The notes below the pieces were generated by a model. That model saw only the letters and a program-made list of their open reading frames with translations. It had not been told where the DNA came from and ran no database searches. Below are positions 11,225-23,259 of a DNA stretch of 64,000 nucleotides, in pieces (the stretch's first letter is position 1; each line of letters starts with the position of its first letter). The DNA is taken from the NCBI GenBank assembly GCA_029747015.1, contig JAKOGI010000179.1, forward strand, positions 462,501 through 526,500, written 5' to 3'. The position numbers were made by a program, and so were the translations under genes. The DNA is from Carnegiea gigantea. Its lineage: Eukaryota > Streptophyta > Magnoliopsida > Caryophyllales > Cactaceae.

Positions 11225-12834
11225 TCAGAGATGGCATCCAAGAATGGGATATTGATTTGCAATTTCTTGAGCACCTCTAGAAATTTCCCAAACTTGCCTC
11301 AACTTTGGCCTTGGCAAGTCTTGAAGGAAAGGAACCGGTAGTTGATATGGCTCAACTGGCCTAGGCTTTGTGGTCTTCTCATGCTTGTTTTGCTCTCTAC
11401 TTTTCGGGACCAAATCATCCTTTTCTTCCAACATTTCCTTACCCTTATCTTTGACCAACCCTTCATCCACCTCCCTTTGAGTTCCTTATGGTTCCTCAAG
11501 TTGCTTCCCACTCCTTGAGGTGATGGCATTCATGTGCCCCTTGGGATTGGACTTCAGTTGGCGCGAAAGGTGCCTGGGAGGTCAAGATGAGTGGCTCACT
11601 TGTTGAGCAATTTGAGCCAATTGAGTCTCCATCACCTCTTGGTGTGTGGACAAGCTCTTAAACTTGGCATTGAGTTGGCTCACCAACTCACCAAGAGGCT
11701 CATTTGTCTTACTTTGAGTTTGAATAAACCTCTCCATCATGCTTTCCAAATTGAACTTTCGAGGTGGGGGTTGTGGAGGTTGAAATTGAGGAGCACAGTA
11801 TTGAAAACCGGAGGGTTAGGACGATTTTATGAGGGGTGAGATGGAGGGGGATTTAGAATTTTGTAGGAGAAGTTGGGGAGTTGTTTCCAACCTAGATTGA
11901 AGGTGTTGGAGTAGGGGTCATTTTGTGGTATGTTATTGAAGTTGTGGAGGGTATTGGCTTGTTCAACGGTGAAGTCTTGAAAGGAGTGGCTAAGATGATA
12001 GTCATTTCGACTATGCCCTTGAATTCCACACACTTCACAAACACAAGTTTGTCCAATTGACCCTCTAGGGGTGCCACCAGGAGAAAGACTAGGTTGAAGT
12101 TGATCTACCTTTTAGAAAGTACGTCAACCTTGCTTGCAAGCATATTAAAGGCATCAACCTCATGCCTTCCTCCTCTTTGGGTAGTCCCCTTTCACTTGCC
12201 CAATGGTAGTTATTGGATGCAATGTCTTCAAATAGTTGCTTGGCTTCATTGATGGGTTTAGCCATAAGAGCACCTTCGACGACCGCATCAATTGAAATCT
12301 TCATCGGTTGTTGAAGACCGTTATAGAATGTTTGCACCAACAATCAATCCGGGATGCCATGATAAGGGCACTCACGTTAGAGTTCTTTGAAACGTTCCCA
12401 TGCTTCATACAAAGACTCACCCTCTATTTGAGAGAAGGAGGTGATGTCATTTCGGAGTTTGGCGGTCTTCCTATGAGGGAAATACTTATACAAAAATGCT
12501 TTGGAGAGACCATCCTAAGTGGTGAACGAATTGACATTCGAGTTCAAAAGCCAAGACTTGGCTTGTCCTTCAAGAAGAAAAGGAATAGCCTCAACTAGAT
12601 GGCATCATTGGAGACTCTATTCATCTTGATAGTGTCACACTTCTCCAAGAATGAAGTAATGTGGTTATTGGGAATCTTCATTAGGTACCCTCCAAATTAG
12701 TCTTATTAGAATAAGTAATGAATGTCGGGTTAAACTGGAAATTGTTGGCTTCAATGGGAGGTCTCACGATGCTAGATGGAATGGCATTTGGATCCGGCAT
12801 GGTGAAATCCCTCAATGATGTTGTGGCGGGATCC
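11225..12834 (-). pseudogene. Tat/Athila gag remnant
   Basis: Starts at an ATG near 12834 and continues in several frames. Landmarks are a K-A-W-L-L-N-S-N-type block near 12550, a WERFKELL-type block near 12400, LVQTFYNGLQQPMKISIDA near 12340, SNNYHWASERG near 12215, a decayed zinc knuckle (CGIQGHSRND with the last Cys replaced by Tyr) near 12020, and NPPPSHPS near 11830. These are typical of plant Tat/Athila gag. Multiple stops and frameshifts. Confidence 0.75.
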
Positions 12835-13084
12835 ATGTTGGCTCTTTAAGTTTGTCTTTCTTGCCTAGTTTGACTTTTTGACGTCATCGGAGAGCCCGGA
12901 GAATAGCTTCGATATTGGGATCAAATGGAGTCAAATCACGCGAACCCTAGCTTCTCCTGTGCATGCAACAACAAGTACTACCAAAGGAGGTAGGTCGACT
13001 TAAGAAAGAATAATAACAAAGGAGCAAAAGAAAAAGAAAACTCTACCCTCCAACCACACTTCAAGTTATGATACCTAAGAAATC

Positions 13085-13112
13085 TTGTTCCCCAATAATG
13101 ACGCTAAAAACT
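13085..13112 (-). other. primer-binding-site region after LTR2
   Basis: On the minus strand, immediately after LTR2, the sequence reads AGTTTTTAGCGTCATTATTG then GGGAAC. It is a decayed version of the TTTTTGGCGCCATTGCCGGGG-type sequence found after Athila-class 5' LTRs, so it marks the start of an internal region. Confidence 0.65.
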
Positions 13113-15032
13113 TGATATAAAGAATTCGAGTTTTAATTTTATAACCCTAAGTGCAAGGTTGTACCGTTGAGTACTCGGAGTATTGTCCACTAGGAGTTGG
13201 GTTTCAAGTACCAGGATTAGTTAGAGCGACTCAATCTAGGCCAAGAAGGAAGGAAATGAAATCAAAGCTAAACTAAACTAATAAAAGCAAAAGAGGTGGC
13301 TTGAGACTATGGTTTGACCAATTGACAAACTAAATAGTCGGGATGAGCCCTAAACTACCCAACCTTAACTAAAAACAAGAGATGGTCGGTTGCACCTTTG
13401 AAGACCGCCCAAACCCTCTCTCAAGGGTTATGAGCTAGTCTAATTAGTCTAACCATCTATTTTCATGGGGTTAGTCCAATTAGACCCAAAAATTAGCAAC
13501 CCTCAGATCTAGCTAAGATCAGGACTATTTTCATGTCCCAAACCCGGCTATCCCCTCTCCTACACTAGCTAATTGACCTTACCTATCGGCATAAGTCAAT
13601 TGCCCAAAAATATAGATGAAAGCTCTCACAAGCATTTCATCGAACACTTAGCGGGCGTGAGGGAAAACTCTGTGTTCTAAGTATAAGTTGGGTGTGGTTA
13701 GGGGTGTGCAAAAAAATCCGAAACCGAGAACCGAACCGAAAAACCGAAAAAACCGGTTAACCGAACAAATTTTTCAAAAAAGTCACCGAACCGAAATTTT
13801 TTTCGGTTTTCGGTTTGGTTACGGTTCGGATTATTTGAAAATTCGGTTAACCGGCGGTTAACCGAACCGAAAATAATTTTATTTTTTTGAAAAATAATAC
13901 ATAAAAAATAAAAAAAATTGGTAAGAAAGTGCACCTTTTTATTATTTATAAATGTTAACCAAAGTTTAATTTTTATAAAAAGAATTTAAACATAAAAGAA
14001 TGACAAATTTAGGTAAGAAAGCATAAGTTTTTTATTATTTGTATTCGGTTAACCGAACTGAAAAACCGGTTAATCGAAATTTTCGGTTCGGTTACGTTTC
14101 GGGTTTTAGACGAACCGAAATTTTCGGTTAACCGAAAAATAGTTAACCGAAATTTTCGGTTTGGAATTTTTTTGAACCGAAAACCCGGTTAATCGATTTT
14201 CGGTTAACTGAAACTCCGGTTAACCAGTTTTGCACACCCCTAGGTGTGGTTACGCCTAGTCCTAGCCTAATTAGCCATCAAAAGGCTAATCACAATCCAA
14301 GCTAACCAAACTAATTGCTAATTATCACAAAACACAATTAAATCTAATTACAACTAAACACACAAACATGAACACAAACATGAACTAGCAAGGAAATTAA
14401 AGAAATAACAAAATCTAACAAACTAATAAGCATGAATTAACAACAAAAACTAAACATTTAATGAAACAACATCAAGCAAAGCAACAAATCAAACATAATC
14501 AAAGCAAGAAGAAAACATACAAAAATAGAGAGAGAAAGAGAAGAGGAAACTTAAGTTGATTGAATGAACTTGAGAATCCACAAGCTTGAATCCAAACAAC
14601 CAAAACAAATCATAATCTCACTAACCTAATTCCCCTAAATGAGGTTTTTATGGGCTAAACCTAACCTAAATATACTCTAACAATCGCCAGAGGGGCCCCT
14701 AAAAGTCCCGAGCAAAGCCCTTATATAGGAACTGAGGCGGGCCAGAAAAGAGCAGGAGCAGGCCGGGGGCGGCGACGGCAGTCGCCACTCCCTAGCTGGC
14801 GGTTGTTGCTGGGGGGCGCGACTGGCCATCATACAGTTGACCAACGTCCCGTCGTGCGTTGCTTTGTCTTTTTCTTTTGTTCCCTTTTTGCTCATTTTCG
14901 CAACACTTGATCGGTTAAACTTATTAACTACAAAAGTAAATAAAACAAGTAAAAATCCTAAAAATTATATTATTATATGCGCTAAAATTAAGTGAAAAGG
15001 GCACGTAAAATACGACAAATTAGTGCCTAACA
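13113..15032 (-). repeat. LTR2, a second LTR family with PPT and PBS on its two sides
   Basis: On the minus strand it starts TGTTAGGCACTAATTTGTCG and ends TTATATCA. A polypurine tract precedes it (15033-15072) and a PBS follows it (13085-13112). Without the 544-bp MITE and one target copy it would be about 1.37 kb, close to LTR1. Its 3' portion resembles LTR1 in layout, but its start differs, so it is a related but separate family. I found no second LTR2 copy in the window. Confidence 0.7.
13699..14242. mobile_element. hAT-type MITE, 544 bp, with palindromic subrepeats
   Basis: Perfect terminal inverted repeats TAGGGGTGTGCAAAA / TTTTGCACACCCCTA, flanked by a perfect 8-bp target duplication GGTGTGGT (13691-13698 and 14243-14250). 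The interior is AT-rich and packed with CCGGTTAACCGAA-like palindromes at both ends. No transposase. Inserted into LTR2. Confidence 0.92.
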
Positions 15033-15072
15033 AATACCCCCGCACCTATCTTTTGCTCGTCCTTGAGCAAAA
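15033..15072 (-). other. polypurine tract region before LTR2
   Basis: Minus strand reads TTGCTCAAGGACGAGCAAAAG, then ATAGGTGCGGGGGTATTTG directly before the TGTTAGGC start of LTR2. This is the normal position and composition of a plus-strand primer at the end of an internal region. Confidence 0.7.
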
Positions 15073-15590
15073 CAAAAGAAAATCTAACCTCGGAACCTAA
15101 CTCACTATCGTAGGAATCATGGTTACATTTAGCGTATGCAACAAGCCCTTTAAACGTCTTAGTTACCTACGTAGACGAGTGAGGTCTCGTGAGAGTTTGC
15201 AGAAGATATATCCACAAAATTTTTGAAGTATTTTTGGATTTTTTTTTCTAAACAAAGCATATATATACAAGGCAAAGGGAAAAATATGTACACATTTAGA
15301 CTGATTTTATCGCCTTAACAACCTACCTACCAAGCCATATACAAGCAAAACATGCATTCAAGACACAGATAGGTTATACACGCATCCCGATTTTCATTTT
15401 TCACCCCACGCAACACAATGACATGATTTGCACACCTTGTTGCTCCGTGCAAAGTATATTGACTCCTAATGCTAGGCTAAAACCTGGTAAAAGGTCACCT
15501 CCACTTGGCTTATGACTTCCTTTATTTTTGCTCCTTTTTTTTCTTTTTCTTCTTTTCTTTTTTTTTTTTTTACTTTTCTCCTTATGCTCC
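15073..15590 (-). other. 3' noncoding part of the upstream internal region
   Basis: Noncoding, with a T-rich/C-rich tract at 15533-15580. It was continuous with 23260 onward before the CRM-like element inserted. The last five bases, GCTCC (15586-15590), are the left target copy. Confidence 0.55.
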
Positions 15591-17147
15591 TGATGTAGTC
15601 CCCACCACCATTAGCAATGAAGAAGGTCCAACAAGTCAATCAAAGTCCAATACAAGCTCCAAGATACAAGCCATGGTCTAAATTGTCCAAGCAACCTAAG
15701 GTGGTGCACACGGGTTCAAGAACCAATCCTTACCCGGTTTTGTGCACTTGATTTCCTAAGCTTTAAGGAGGCTTAAGTCCTTAATTTTTGCATTTTGATA
15801 AACCTTAAGATGTCCCCTTTCATGCCCCAATGTTAGTTCACCACTATCCAAGTCAAAGAAAGAAGGAACAAGGTGTTTTGCCAAACCGGTCAGAATTGCA
15901 CCTAATCTGCACGGTTTTTTCTTTTAGCTTGAAAACCCCACTTAAACGTTGTTTAACCTTAATTTCTTGGTTGGGATGGTTTAAACACATCCTAAACTTT
16001 CTTCCCATGGGTTAAAACTAGAGTCAAACTCACTTTTATCAAGGTTAAACCAAGCCCCAAAACTGGCTACAAAACTGTCCAAGAACCCGGTTCACAGTCC
16101 GGTTTTATTTAGCCCTCTTCGGTGGGTTTTCTTCACTTCAGCAGCTATGGCACGCCCCTCAAGGCTGGGCACACATCCCAAAGTCCCAATGATGAGCTGC
16201 AACCTTGAGAAGAACAACCAATGGGAGAGAAGCTGCCATGGAAGATGTTCCCTCTTTGTAATTGGCTAGCCGTAAAGTGCTTGTCCCCTTTTCGGCTGTC
16301 CAATGGCAAGAGAGGAGGTTTATCAGCTGCTTTGGCTTATGTTTAAGCTAATTATAATGTAAACATCATGTGTCTTGCTTTCCTTAATGTTAAAGGATGT
16401 AATTAAGCTAGCTCAATTTAGATAACAACCGGTTTTGCTCTTAACCGGGTATGCTTAGCTAATCAAGACCTTTCCTCCCTAGGAAGGAAAGGATTAGTAA
16501 GGTGCTTGCTTGCTTGTGTGCTTGCTTGACATGCTTACTAAAGGAAATGCACGGCCATAGCAAGAAAACCAGCTTTTGTTGAATGAAAATCAGTTTGAAA
16601 GCTTGAAAACTTTCTCTCTCAAATTCTGCTTGCTTATCCTTAATTAGGCCAATTAAGGTGGTGTTCAAGTCAAATCTTAACCTTGATTAAGTGGTGATAT
16701 CTATATCTTAGTCAAGATTAAGGGCCCTAAACTCAAGATTGGTGGTGTTTCTGTATCCTTTCATTGAGTTTAGCCTATCCTATTCATGCTTGCCTCAACC
16801 GGGTTAAGAGAGGATTAAGGTAAGATTATTAGCTTAAGTTTATAAGTTAATAATCTTTTACTTTGAAGCCCCCTCAAATCCCCTCACTCCCTCATCCTTC
16901 ATACCCTTCCTTCCATCCCATTCCACGGCCTAAAACATCCAAAAGGCCTAGCAAACACACCCATCACCAAGAACATACAACCGGGCTCAAGTGAGCCAAT
17001 TTCAGTTTCCACAACCAGAAAAGTGGCACGGCCTACCCGTGCTCATAGGCACGACCGTGCCACCTTGACCTGACTCAAACCTTTGTGTTTTTAATCTCTT
17101 TTAATGTGTGTTAGCTTGGGATCCTTCCTCCCTTGAGACATACATCA
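15591..17147 (+). repeat. 5' LTR of the CRM-like element
   Basis: 1557 bp, begins TGATGTAGTC and ends CATACATCA. A GTGGCACGG / CCGTGCCAC inverted pair lies near its end (17023-17063). It nearly matches 21698-23254. Confidence 0.93.
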
Positions 17148-17151
17148 TATT

Positions 17152-17163
17152 TGGTATCAGAGC
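17152..17163 (+). other. primer-binding site (tRNA-iMet)
   Basis: TGGTATCAGAGC four bases after the 5' LTR, complementary to the 3' end of initiator methionine tRNA. Confidence 0.9.
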
Positions 17164-17258
17164 AAAGGTTTCGCCTTGGCCTAGCATCCGCTTCCACTTT
17201 CCACAAAGCATCCACTTCCCTTCTTCTCCACAAACTGATTTCTCCCTTTAATTCCAAC

Positions 17259-18562
17259 ATGTCTTCAACAAGTATGTCTTTGGAAGAAAGATTTGAGTCA
17301 TTGATGAAGCAAAATGAGTTCTTGGCAAGCAAGATCCGAGAGGATTCACAAAGAAACCAAGAGGCTCAAGCACAGAATGAGTACCTAAAAAAGCAGTTAG
17401 GCTCGTTCTTGAAGCAAAAGCAAAGAATGAATGAAGAAACTCTACAATCTGAACCCAAGGCACGTGAACAAGTTCATAGTCATGATGTTGATTCGTCAAG
17501 TGAAGAAGAAATGCCTAGGATGGCTAGAAGAGAGCCACGAAATCAAGCCAGTACCAACGACTTCAGAGTTGAAATTCTTGAATTTGAAGGTAAACTTGAT
17601 CCTGAAGAGTTTATTGATTGGTTGAATACAGTTGAAAGAATCTTTGAATATAAGGATATTCCTGATGATAAGAAGGTTAAGTTGATAACCATAAGACTCA
17701 GAAAGTATGCATCCTTATGGTGGGCAAACTTGAATGCTAAAAGGCTTAGAGAAAGAAAAGCAAGAATCCATACTTGGGAAAAGATGAAAGCTAAGCTTAA
17801 AGCAAGGTTCCTTCCACCAACGTATGTCCAAGATTGCTACTCCCAATTTCATATTCTCACTCAAGGTACTATGAATGTTGAAGAGTATACTCGTGAGTTT
17901 GAGAAGTTGATGATTAAATGTGACATACAAGAACCTAAAGAACAAACCATAGTTAGATACTTGGGAGGTCTTGATCCTAGGTATTCTAATGTGGTGGAGT
18001 TGCAAGCCTATGCTTCTTTTGATGATGTTTGTGTATTAGCTCATAAGGTGGAACAGCAAAAGAAGGCTAAACACCCCAAAAACCCACATATACAAAGTCT
18101 TTCATTCGGAACCAACCTTTTAACAAGGGGAGTTCCAACCCACCTACTAAACCACAATCTCCCTCTCCCTTTGAGCCACAAACTCCCTTTCCCTTTAATC
18201 CACAAAGAACCATGGCTCCTCAAAAGGCTCCAGCAACCCCATTTCGGCCTAACCCAAACCCCATGAGCAATAGAAGATGTTTCAAGTGTCAAGGGCTTGA
18301 CCATATTGCCTCAGAATGTCCAAACAGAAAAGTTATCACTTTGGCTGAGTGGACCGCCATGAAAGAGGATTTTGAAGAGAAAGAAAACGAGGTTGAAAGT
18401 GAGTCAGAAGTTAAAGAAACTCAAGATGAGGTTATTGAGGAAGCAGATGAAGGTGAACTCTTAGTTTTGAGAAGAGTTCTAAGCAATCAGAAAGGAGCTA
18501 AGGATGAACAAAGAGAGAATATCTTTCACACTCGATGTACCACCCAAGGAAAGATATGTTCT
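17259..18562 (+). pseudogene. gag of the CRM-like element, frameshifted
   Basis: The first in-frame ATG after the PBS is at 17259. Residues after it form a coiled-coil-like Gln/Glu-rich N-terminus, followed by the retrotransposon gag core (FEGKLDPEEFIDWLNTVERI; KLITIRLRKYASLWWANLN; FHILTQGTMNVEEYTREFEK). The frame then slips between about 18060 and 18210, and the zinc knuckle CFKCQGLDHIASEC (CX2CX4HX4C, 18278 onward) is read in the next frame, in continuity with pol. The frameshift would truncate the polyprotein before the knuckle. Confidence 0.85.
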
Positions 18563-20569
18563 TTGATCATTGATGGAGGAAGTTGCGCTAATGTGGTTTC
18601 TCTAAGTATGATTGAGAAACTAGGGCTACAAACAATGACTCACCCACATCCATACAACATCCAGTGGCTAAATCAAAGCAAGGGCATTCAGGTGAATTCT
18701 CGTTGTTTGATTTCCTTTTCCATTGGAAAGAACTATCAAGATGAATTATGGTGTGATGTTATTCCTATGGATGCATGTCATGTGTTATTAAGACGACCAT
18801 GGTTGTATGATCGAAAGATTATGCATAATGGTTATCTTAATACCTATTCATTTTCCAAAGATGGCAAGAAGATTACCCTAGCCCCATTATCCCCCTCCAA
18901 GCTCCACGACATTCAACCACAAAAAAAGCCTAAGCATGTTGATTGTTTGCTATCCGTGAGTGAACCCATTTTAAAGGCTTCTCAACATGAGTTTAAGGCC
19001 TTTAGAGAATGGATATTGAACGTCCAAAGTGACCCAGAAAATGCGTTGCCTACTCACCCCATTGCAAATACACTCCTTGAAAATTTCTGTCATGTGTTCC
19101 CCGATGAGATTCCCACGGGTTTACCTCCAAAAAGAGACATACAACACCACATTGATCTTATTCCTGGTTCCGTCCTACCTAACAAACCAGCATATAGGAT
19201 AAGCCCAAAGGATACTAATGAGATTCAAAGACAAGTTGCAGAGTTGCAGGAAAAAGGATTGATTCGAGAGTCTTTGAGTCCCTGTGCCGTTCCAGCTCTT
19301 CTAGTACCAAAGAAAGATGGAGGAATGAGAATGTGTGTTGATAGCAGGGCCATTAACAAGATTACAATCAAGTACAGATATCCCATACCAAGACTTGAAG
19401 ATATGCTCGATGAGTTATATGGCTCCAAGGTGTTTTCAAAGATTGATCTTCGAAGTGGTTACTACCAAATCAGAATTAGAGAAGGTGATGAATGGAAGAC
19501 AGCTTTCAAAACAAAAGGTGGACTCTATGAATGGTTGGTAATGCCTTTTGGTCTTTCTAATGCACCTAGTACTTTCATGAGGTTAATGAACCAAGCGTTT
19601 AGACCTTATATTGGAAAGTTTGTGGTAGTATACTTTGATGACATTCTGGTTTATTCTAAGAATGAGCATGAGCATCAAGATCACCTAACTCAAGTTATGC
19701 TTGTCTTAGAACGTGAGAAGTTATTTGGTAACCTTAAGAAGTGTGCTTTCTTCACTCCTGAAGTTACATTTCTTGGTTATATTGTGACTGATGATGGTAT
19801 AAAAATAGATGAAAGTAAGGTAGAAGCCATTTGGTCTTGGCCTATACCTAAGAGCATACATGATGTTAGAGCTTTTCATGGTTTAGCTTCATTCTACAGA
19901 AGATTTATTCGCAGTTTCAGTACTATTATGGCTCCTATGACTGAAGTGATCAAAGGAACATCCTTTGTATGGACTGCCAAAGCTCAATCTGCCTTTGAAG
20001 ATATCAAAGCAAAACTTACTCAAGCACCGGTACTTGCTTTACCATGCTTTAGTAAGATATTTGAAGTTGAATGTGATGCCTCTGGTGTAGGTATTGGTGG
20101 AGTTCTTACGCAAGAAGGTAAACCCCTTGCCTTCTTTAGTGAAAAGCTATGTGAATCTAGAAGAAAGTATTCCACCTATGACAAAGAGTTTTATGCTATT
20201 GTGAGATGTTTAGAGCATTGGAGTCATTATCTCATTGCTAGTGAGTTTATCTTGCATTCTGACCATGAAGCACTGAAGTACATACAAGGGCAGCATAAGT
20301 TAAACTCCAGGCACGCCAAATGGGGTGAGTTTATGCAATCATATCATTTCACCATCAAGCACAAGTCAGGTAAACTCAATCAAGGTGCAGATGCTCTATC
20401 ACGGAGGTATCTCTTGTTATTTCAATTAGATGCTTGCATACTTGGTTTTGAGCATCTAAAGATTCTATATGACAATGACGAAGACTATGGGGCATTATAT
20501 GCTGAATGTTCTAAACATCCCAAAGGAGATTTTCATGTTCAGGAAGGCTTTCTATTCAAGGGAGCTTGA
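18563..20569 (+). pseudogene. protease-RT-RNase H of the CRM-like element
   Basis: Continues the knuckle frame. Protease motif LIIDGGSCANVVS (the D-G-G variant common in plant gypsy elements), RT with RMCVDSRAINKIT, VMPFGLSNAPSTFMRLMN and the active-site YFDD at 19631-19642, then RNase H with ECDASGVGIGG and HSDHEALKYI. A TGA at 20567-20569 stops the frame between RNase H and integrase; translation after it resumes in the same frame, so this is a point nonsense change, perhaps from CGA. Confidence 0.88.
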
Positions 20570-21866
20570 TTATGTATTCCAAAATGTAGCACAAGAGAGC
20601 TATTGATTAGAGAAGTTCATGGAGGATCATTAGCTGGGCATTATGGAGAAAACAAGACTGTTATCATGCTAAGAGAGCATTATGATTGGCCAGCTATGGA
20701 AAGAGACGTCCAAGCTATACTGAAAAGGTGTGGAACTTGTCAAGTGGCAAAGAGTCATTCACTACCCCACGGTTTATATACTCCATTGCCAATCCCCACT
20801 TCACCATGGGTTGATGTAAGTATGGACTTTATTCTTGGATTACCTAAAACACAAAGGAACAAAGACTCTATTTTTGTTGTTGTTGATAGGTTTTCTAAGA
20901 TGTCTCATTTCATTCCATGTAACAAAACAAATGATGCTACTCACATTGCTGAATTGTACTTTAGAGAAGTAGTGAGGTTGCATGGTATTCCCAGGTCAAT
21001 TGTTTCTGACAGGGATACCAAGTTTTTGAATCATTTTTGGGTTACATTGTGGAAAAAGATGGGTACCAAGCTGAAATATAGTACCACTTGTCACCCACAG
21101 ACTGACGGACAAACTGAGGTTACTAATCGAACCTTAGGAACTCTCCTAAGAACTTTGATTAAACCTCATGCCAAGGCTTGGGATTTGCTCTTACCCCATG
21201 TAGAGTTTGCTTATAACAGGACACCAGGGCAGGGCTACTGGTCACTCTCCATTCAAGGTGGTCTATGAAATTGATCCCCTAGGTCCACTTGATCTCATTC
21301 CACGATCTTTCGATCAGAAGCCACATCCAGATGCAGCAGTAAGGGTAGAACAAATCAAGAAAGTCCATGAGTTGGTGAGGAGCAAGATTGAAAAGTCTAA
21401 TGAAGCCTATCAAGCTCAAGCCAACAAGCATAGGAGAAAGATTGCATTTCAACCAGGAGACCTCGTGTGGATCCATCTAAGGAAAGAGAGATTCCCAACC
21501 AAAAGAAAGAACAAGCTTATGCCATGAGCATATGGTCCTTTTGAGGTACTCGAACGTATTAATGATAATGCTTACAAAGTTGATTTGCCAGGTGATTATA
21601 GAGTGTCGGCCACATTCAATGTAGCTGATTTGCAAGCTTACCACGAAGATGATTACCTTATCGATTTGAGGATCAAATCTTCTCAACAAGGGGAGGATGA
21701 TGTAGTCCCCACCACCATTAGCAATGAAGAAGGTCCAACAAGTCAATCAAAGTCCAATACAAGCTCCAAGATACAAGCCATGGTCCAAATTGTCCAAGTA
21801 ACCCAAGGTGGTGCAAACGGGTTCAAGAACCAATCCTTACCCGGTTTTGTACACTTGATTTCCTAA
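20570..21866 (+). pseudogene. integrase of the CRM-like element, broken
   Basis: Zinc-binding HxxxxxxxH and CGTC motifs (20600-20760), then the catalytic core with [23 protein letters not shown] and [12 protein letters not shown], which carry the D,D,E residues. A frameshift lies near 21225-21240 inside the core's end, and a TGA at 21525-21527 interrupts the C-terminal part (AYGPFEVLERINDNAYKVDL, VSATFNVADLQAYHEDD). The frame then crosses the 3' LTR boundary at 21698 and stops at 21866. No classical chromodomain is visible. Confidence 0.87.
21687..21697 (+). other. polypurine tract of the CRM-like element
   Basis: AAGGGGAGGA directly before the TGATGTAG start of the 3' LTR. Confidence 0.85.
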
Positions 21867-23254
21867 GCTTTAAGGAGGCTTAAGTCCTTAATTTTTGCAT
21901 TTTGATAAACCTTAAGATGTCCCCTTTCATGCCCCAATGTTAGTTCACCACTATCCAAGTCAAAGAAAGGAGGAACAAGGTGTTTTGTCCAAACCGGTCA
22001 GAATTGCACCTAATCTGCACGGTTTTTTCTTTTAGCTTGAAAACCCCACTTAAACTTTGTTTAACCTTAATTTCTTGGTTGGGAGGGTTTAAACACATCC
22101 TAAACTTTCTTCCCATGGGTTAAAACCAGAGTCAAACTCACTTTTGTCAAGGTTAAACCAAGCCCCAAAACCGGCTACAAAACTGTCCAAGAACCCGGTT
22201 CACAGTCCGGTTTTATTTTGCCCTCTCCGGTGGGTTTTCTTCACTTCAGCAGCTATGGCACGCCCCTCAAGGCTGGGCACACATCCCAAAGTCCCAATGA
22301 TGAGCTGCAACCTTGAGAAGAACAACCAATGGGAGAGAAGCTGCCATGGAAGATGTTCCCTCTTTGTAATTGGCTAGCCGTAAAGTGCTTGTCCCCTTTT
22401 CGGCTGTCCAATGGCAAGAGAGGAGGTTTATCAGCTGCTTTGGCTTATGTTTAAGCTAATTATAATGTAAACATCATGTGTCTTGCTTTCCTTAATGTTA
22501 AAGGATGTAATTAAGCTAGCTCAATTTAGATAACAACCGGTTTTGCTCTTAACCGGGTATCTTAGCTAATCAAGACCTTTCCTCCCTAGGAAGGAAAGGA
22601 TTAGTAAGGTGCTTGCTTGCTTGTGTGCTTGCTTGACATGCTTACTAAAGGAAATGCACGGCCATAGCAAGAAACCAGCTTTTGTTGAATGAAAATCAGT
22701 TTGAAAGCTTGAAAACTTTCTCTCTCAAATTCTTGCTTGCTTATCCTTAATTAGGCCAATTAAGGTGGTGTTCAAGTCAAGTCTTAACCTTGATTAAGTG
22801 GTGATATCTGTATCTTAGTCAAGATTAAGGGCCCTAAACTCAAGATTGGTGGTGTTTCTGTATCCTTTCATTGAGTTTAGCCTATCCTATTCATGCTTGC
22901 CTCAACCGGGTTAAGAGAGGATTAAGGTAAGATTATTAGCTTAAGTTTATAAGTTAATAATCTTTTACTTTGAAGCCCCCTCAAATCCCCTCACTCCCTC
23001 ATCCTTCATACCCTTCCTTCCATCCCATTCCACGGCCTAAAACATCCAAAAGGCCTAGCAAACACACCCATCACCAAGAACATACAACCGGGCTCAAGTG
23101 AGCCAATTTCAGTTTCCACAACCAGAAAAGTGGCACGGCCTACCTGTGCTCATAGGCACGACCGTGCCACCTTGACCTGACTCAAACCTTTGTGTTTTTG
23201 ATCTCTTTTGATGTGTGTTAAATTGGGATCCTTCCTCCCTTGAGACATACATCA
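21698..23254 (+). repeat. 3' LTR of the CRM-like element
   Basis: 1557 bp, same ends as the 5' copy. Its first 169 bases are also coding for the end of the integrase frame. The right target copy GCTCC follows at 23255-23259. Confidence 0.93.
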
Positions 23255-23259
23255 GCTCC

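Larger units (their letters stand above)
15591..23254 (+). mobile_element. CRM-like Ty3/gypsy retrotransposon, complete but inactivated
   Basis: A 7664-bp element with both LTRs of exactly 1557 bp, a 5-bp target duplication GCTCC (15586-15590 and 23255-23259), a PBS (TGGTATCAGAGC, initiator tRNA-Met type) and a polypurine tract (AAGGGGAGGA). Gene order is gag, protease, RT, RNase H, integrase, as in chromoviruses. The integrase ends without a recognisable chromodomain and its frame runs into the 3' LTR, which fits CRM-type elements. The LTRs show about 20-25 differences by eye, below 2%, so it is younger than its host element. Two frameshifts and two stops break the polyprotein. Confidence 0.92.

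Noticed and set aside
16141..16270. Conserved-looking segment found twice (also near 22240-22380)
   Set aside because: It is only the two LTRs of the CRM-like element.
17152..17163. Possible tRNA gene
   Set aside because: Only the 12-base PBS matches tRNA; there is no cloverleaf.
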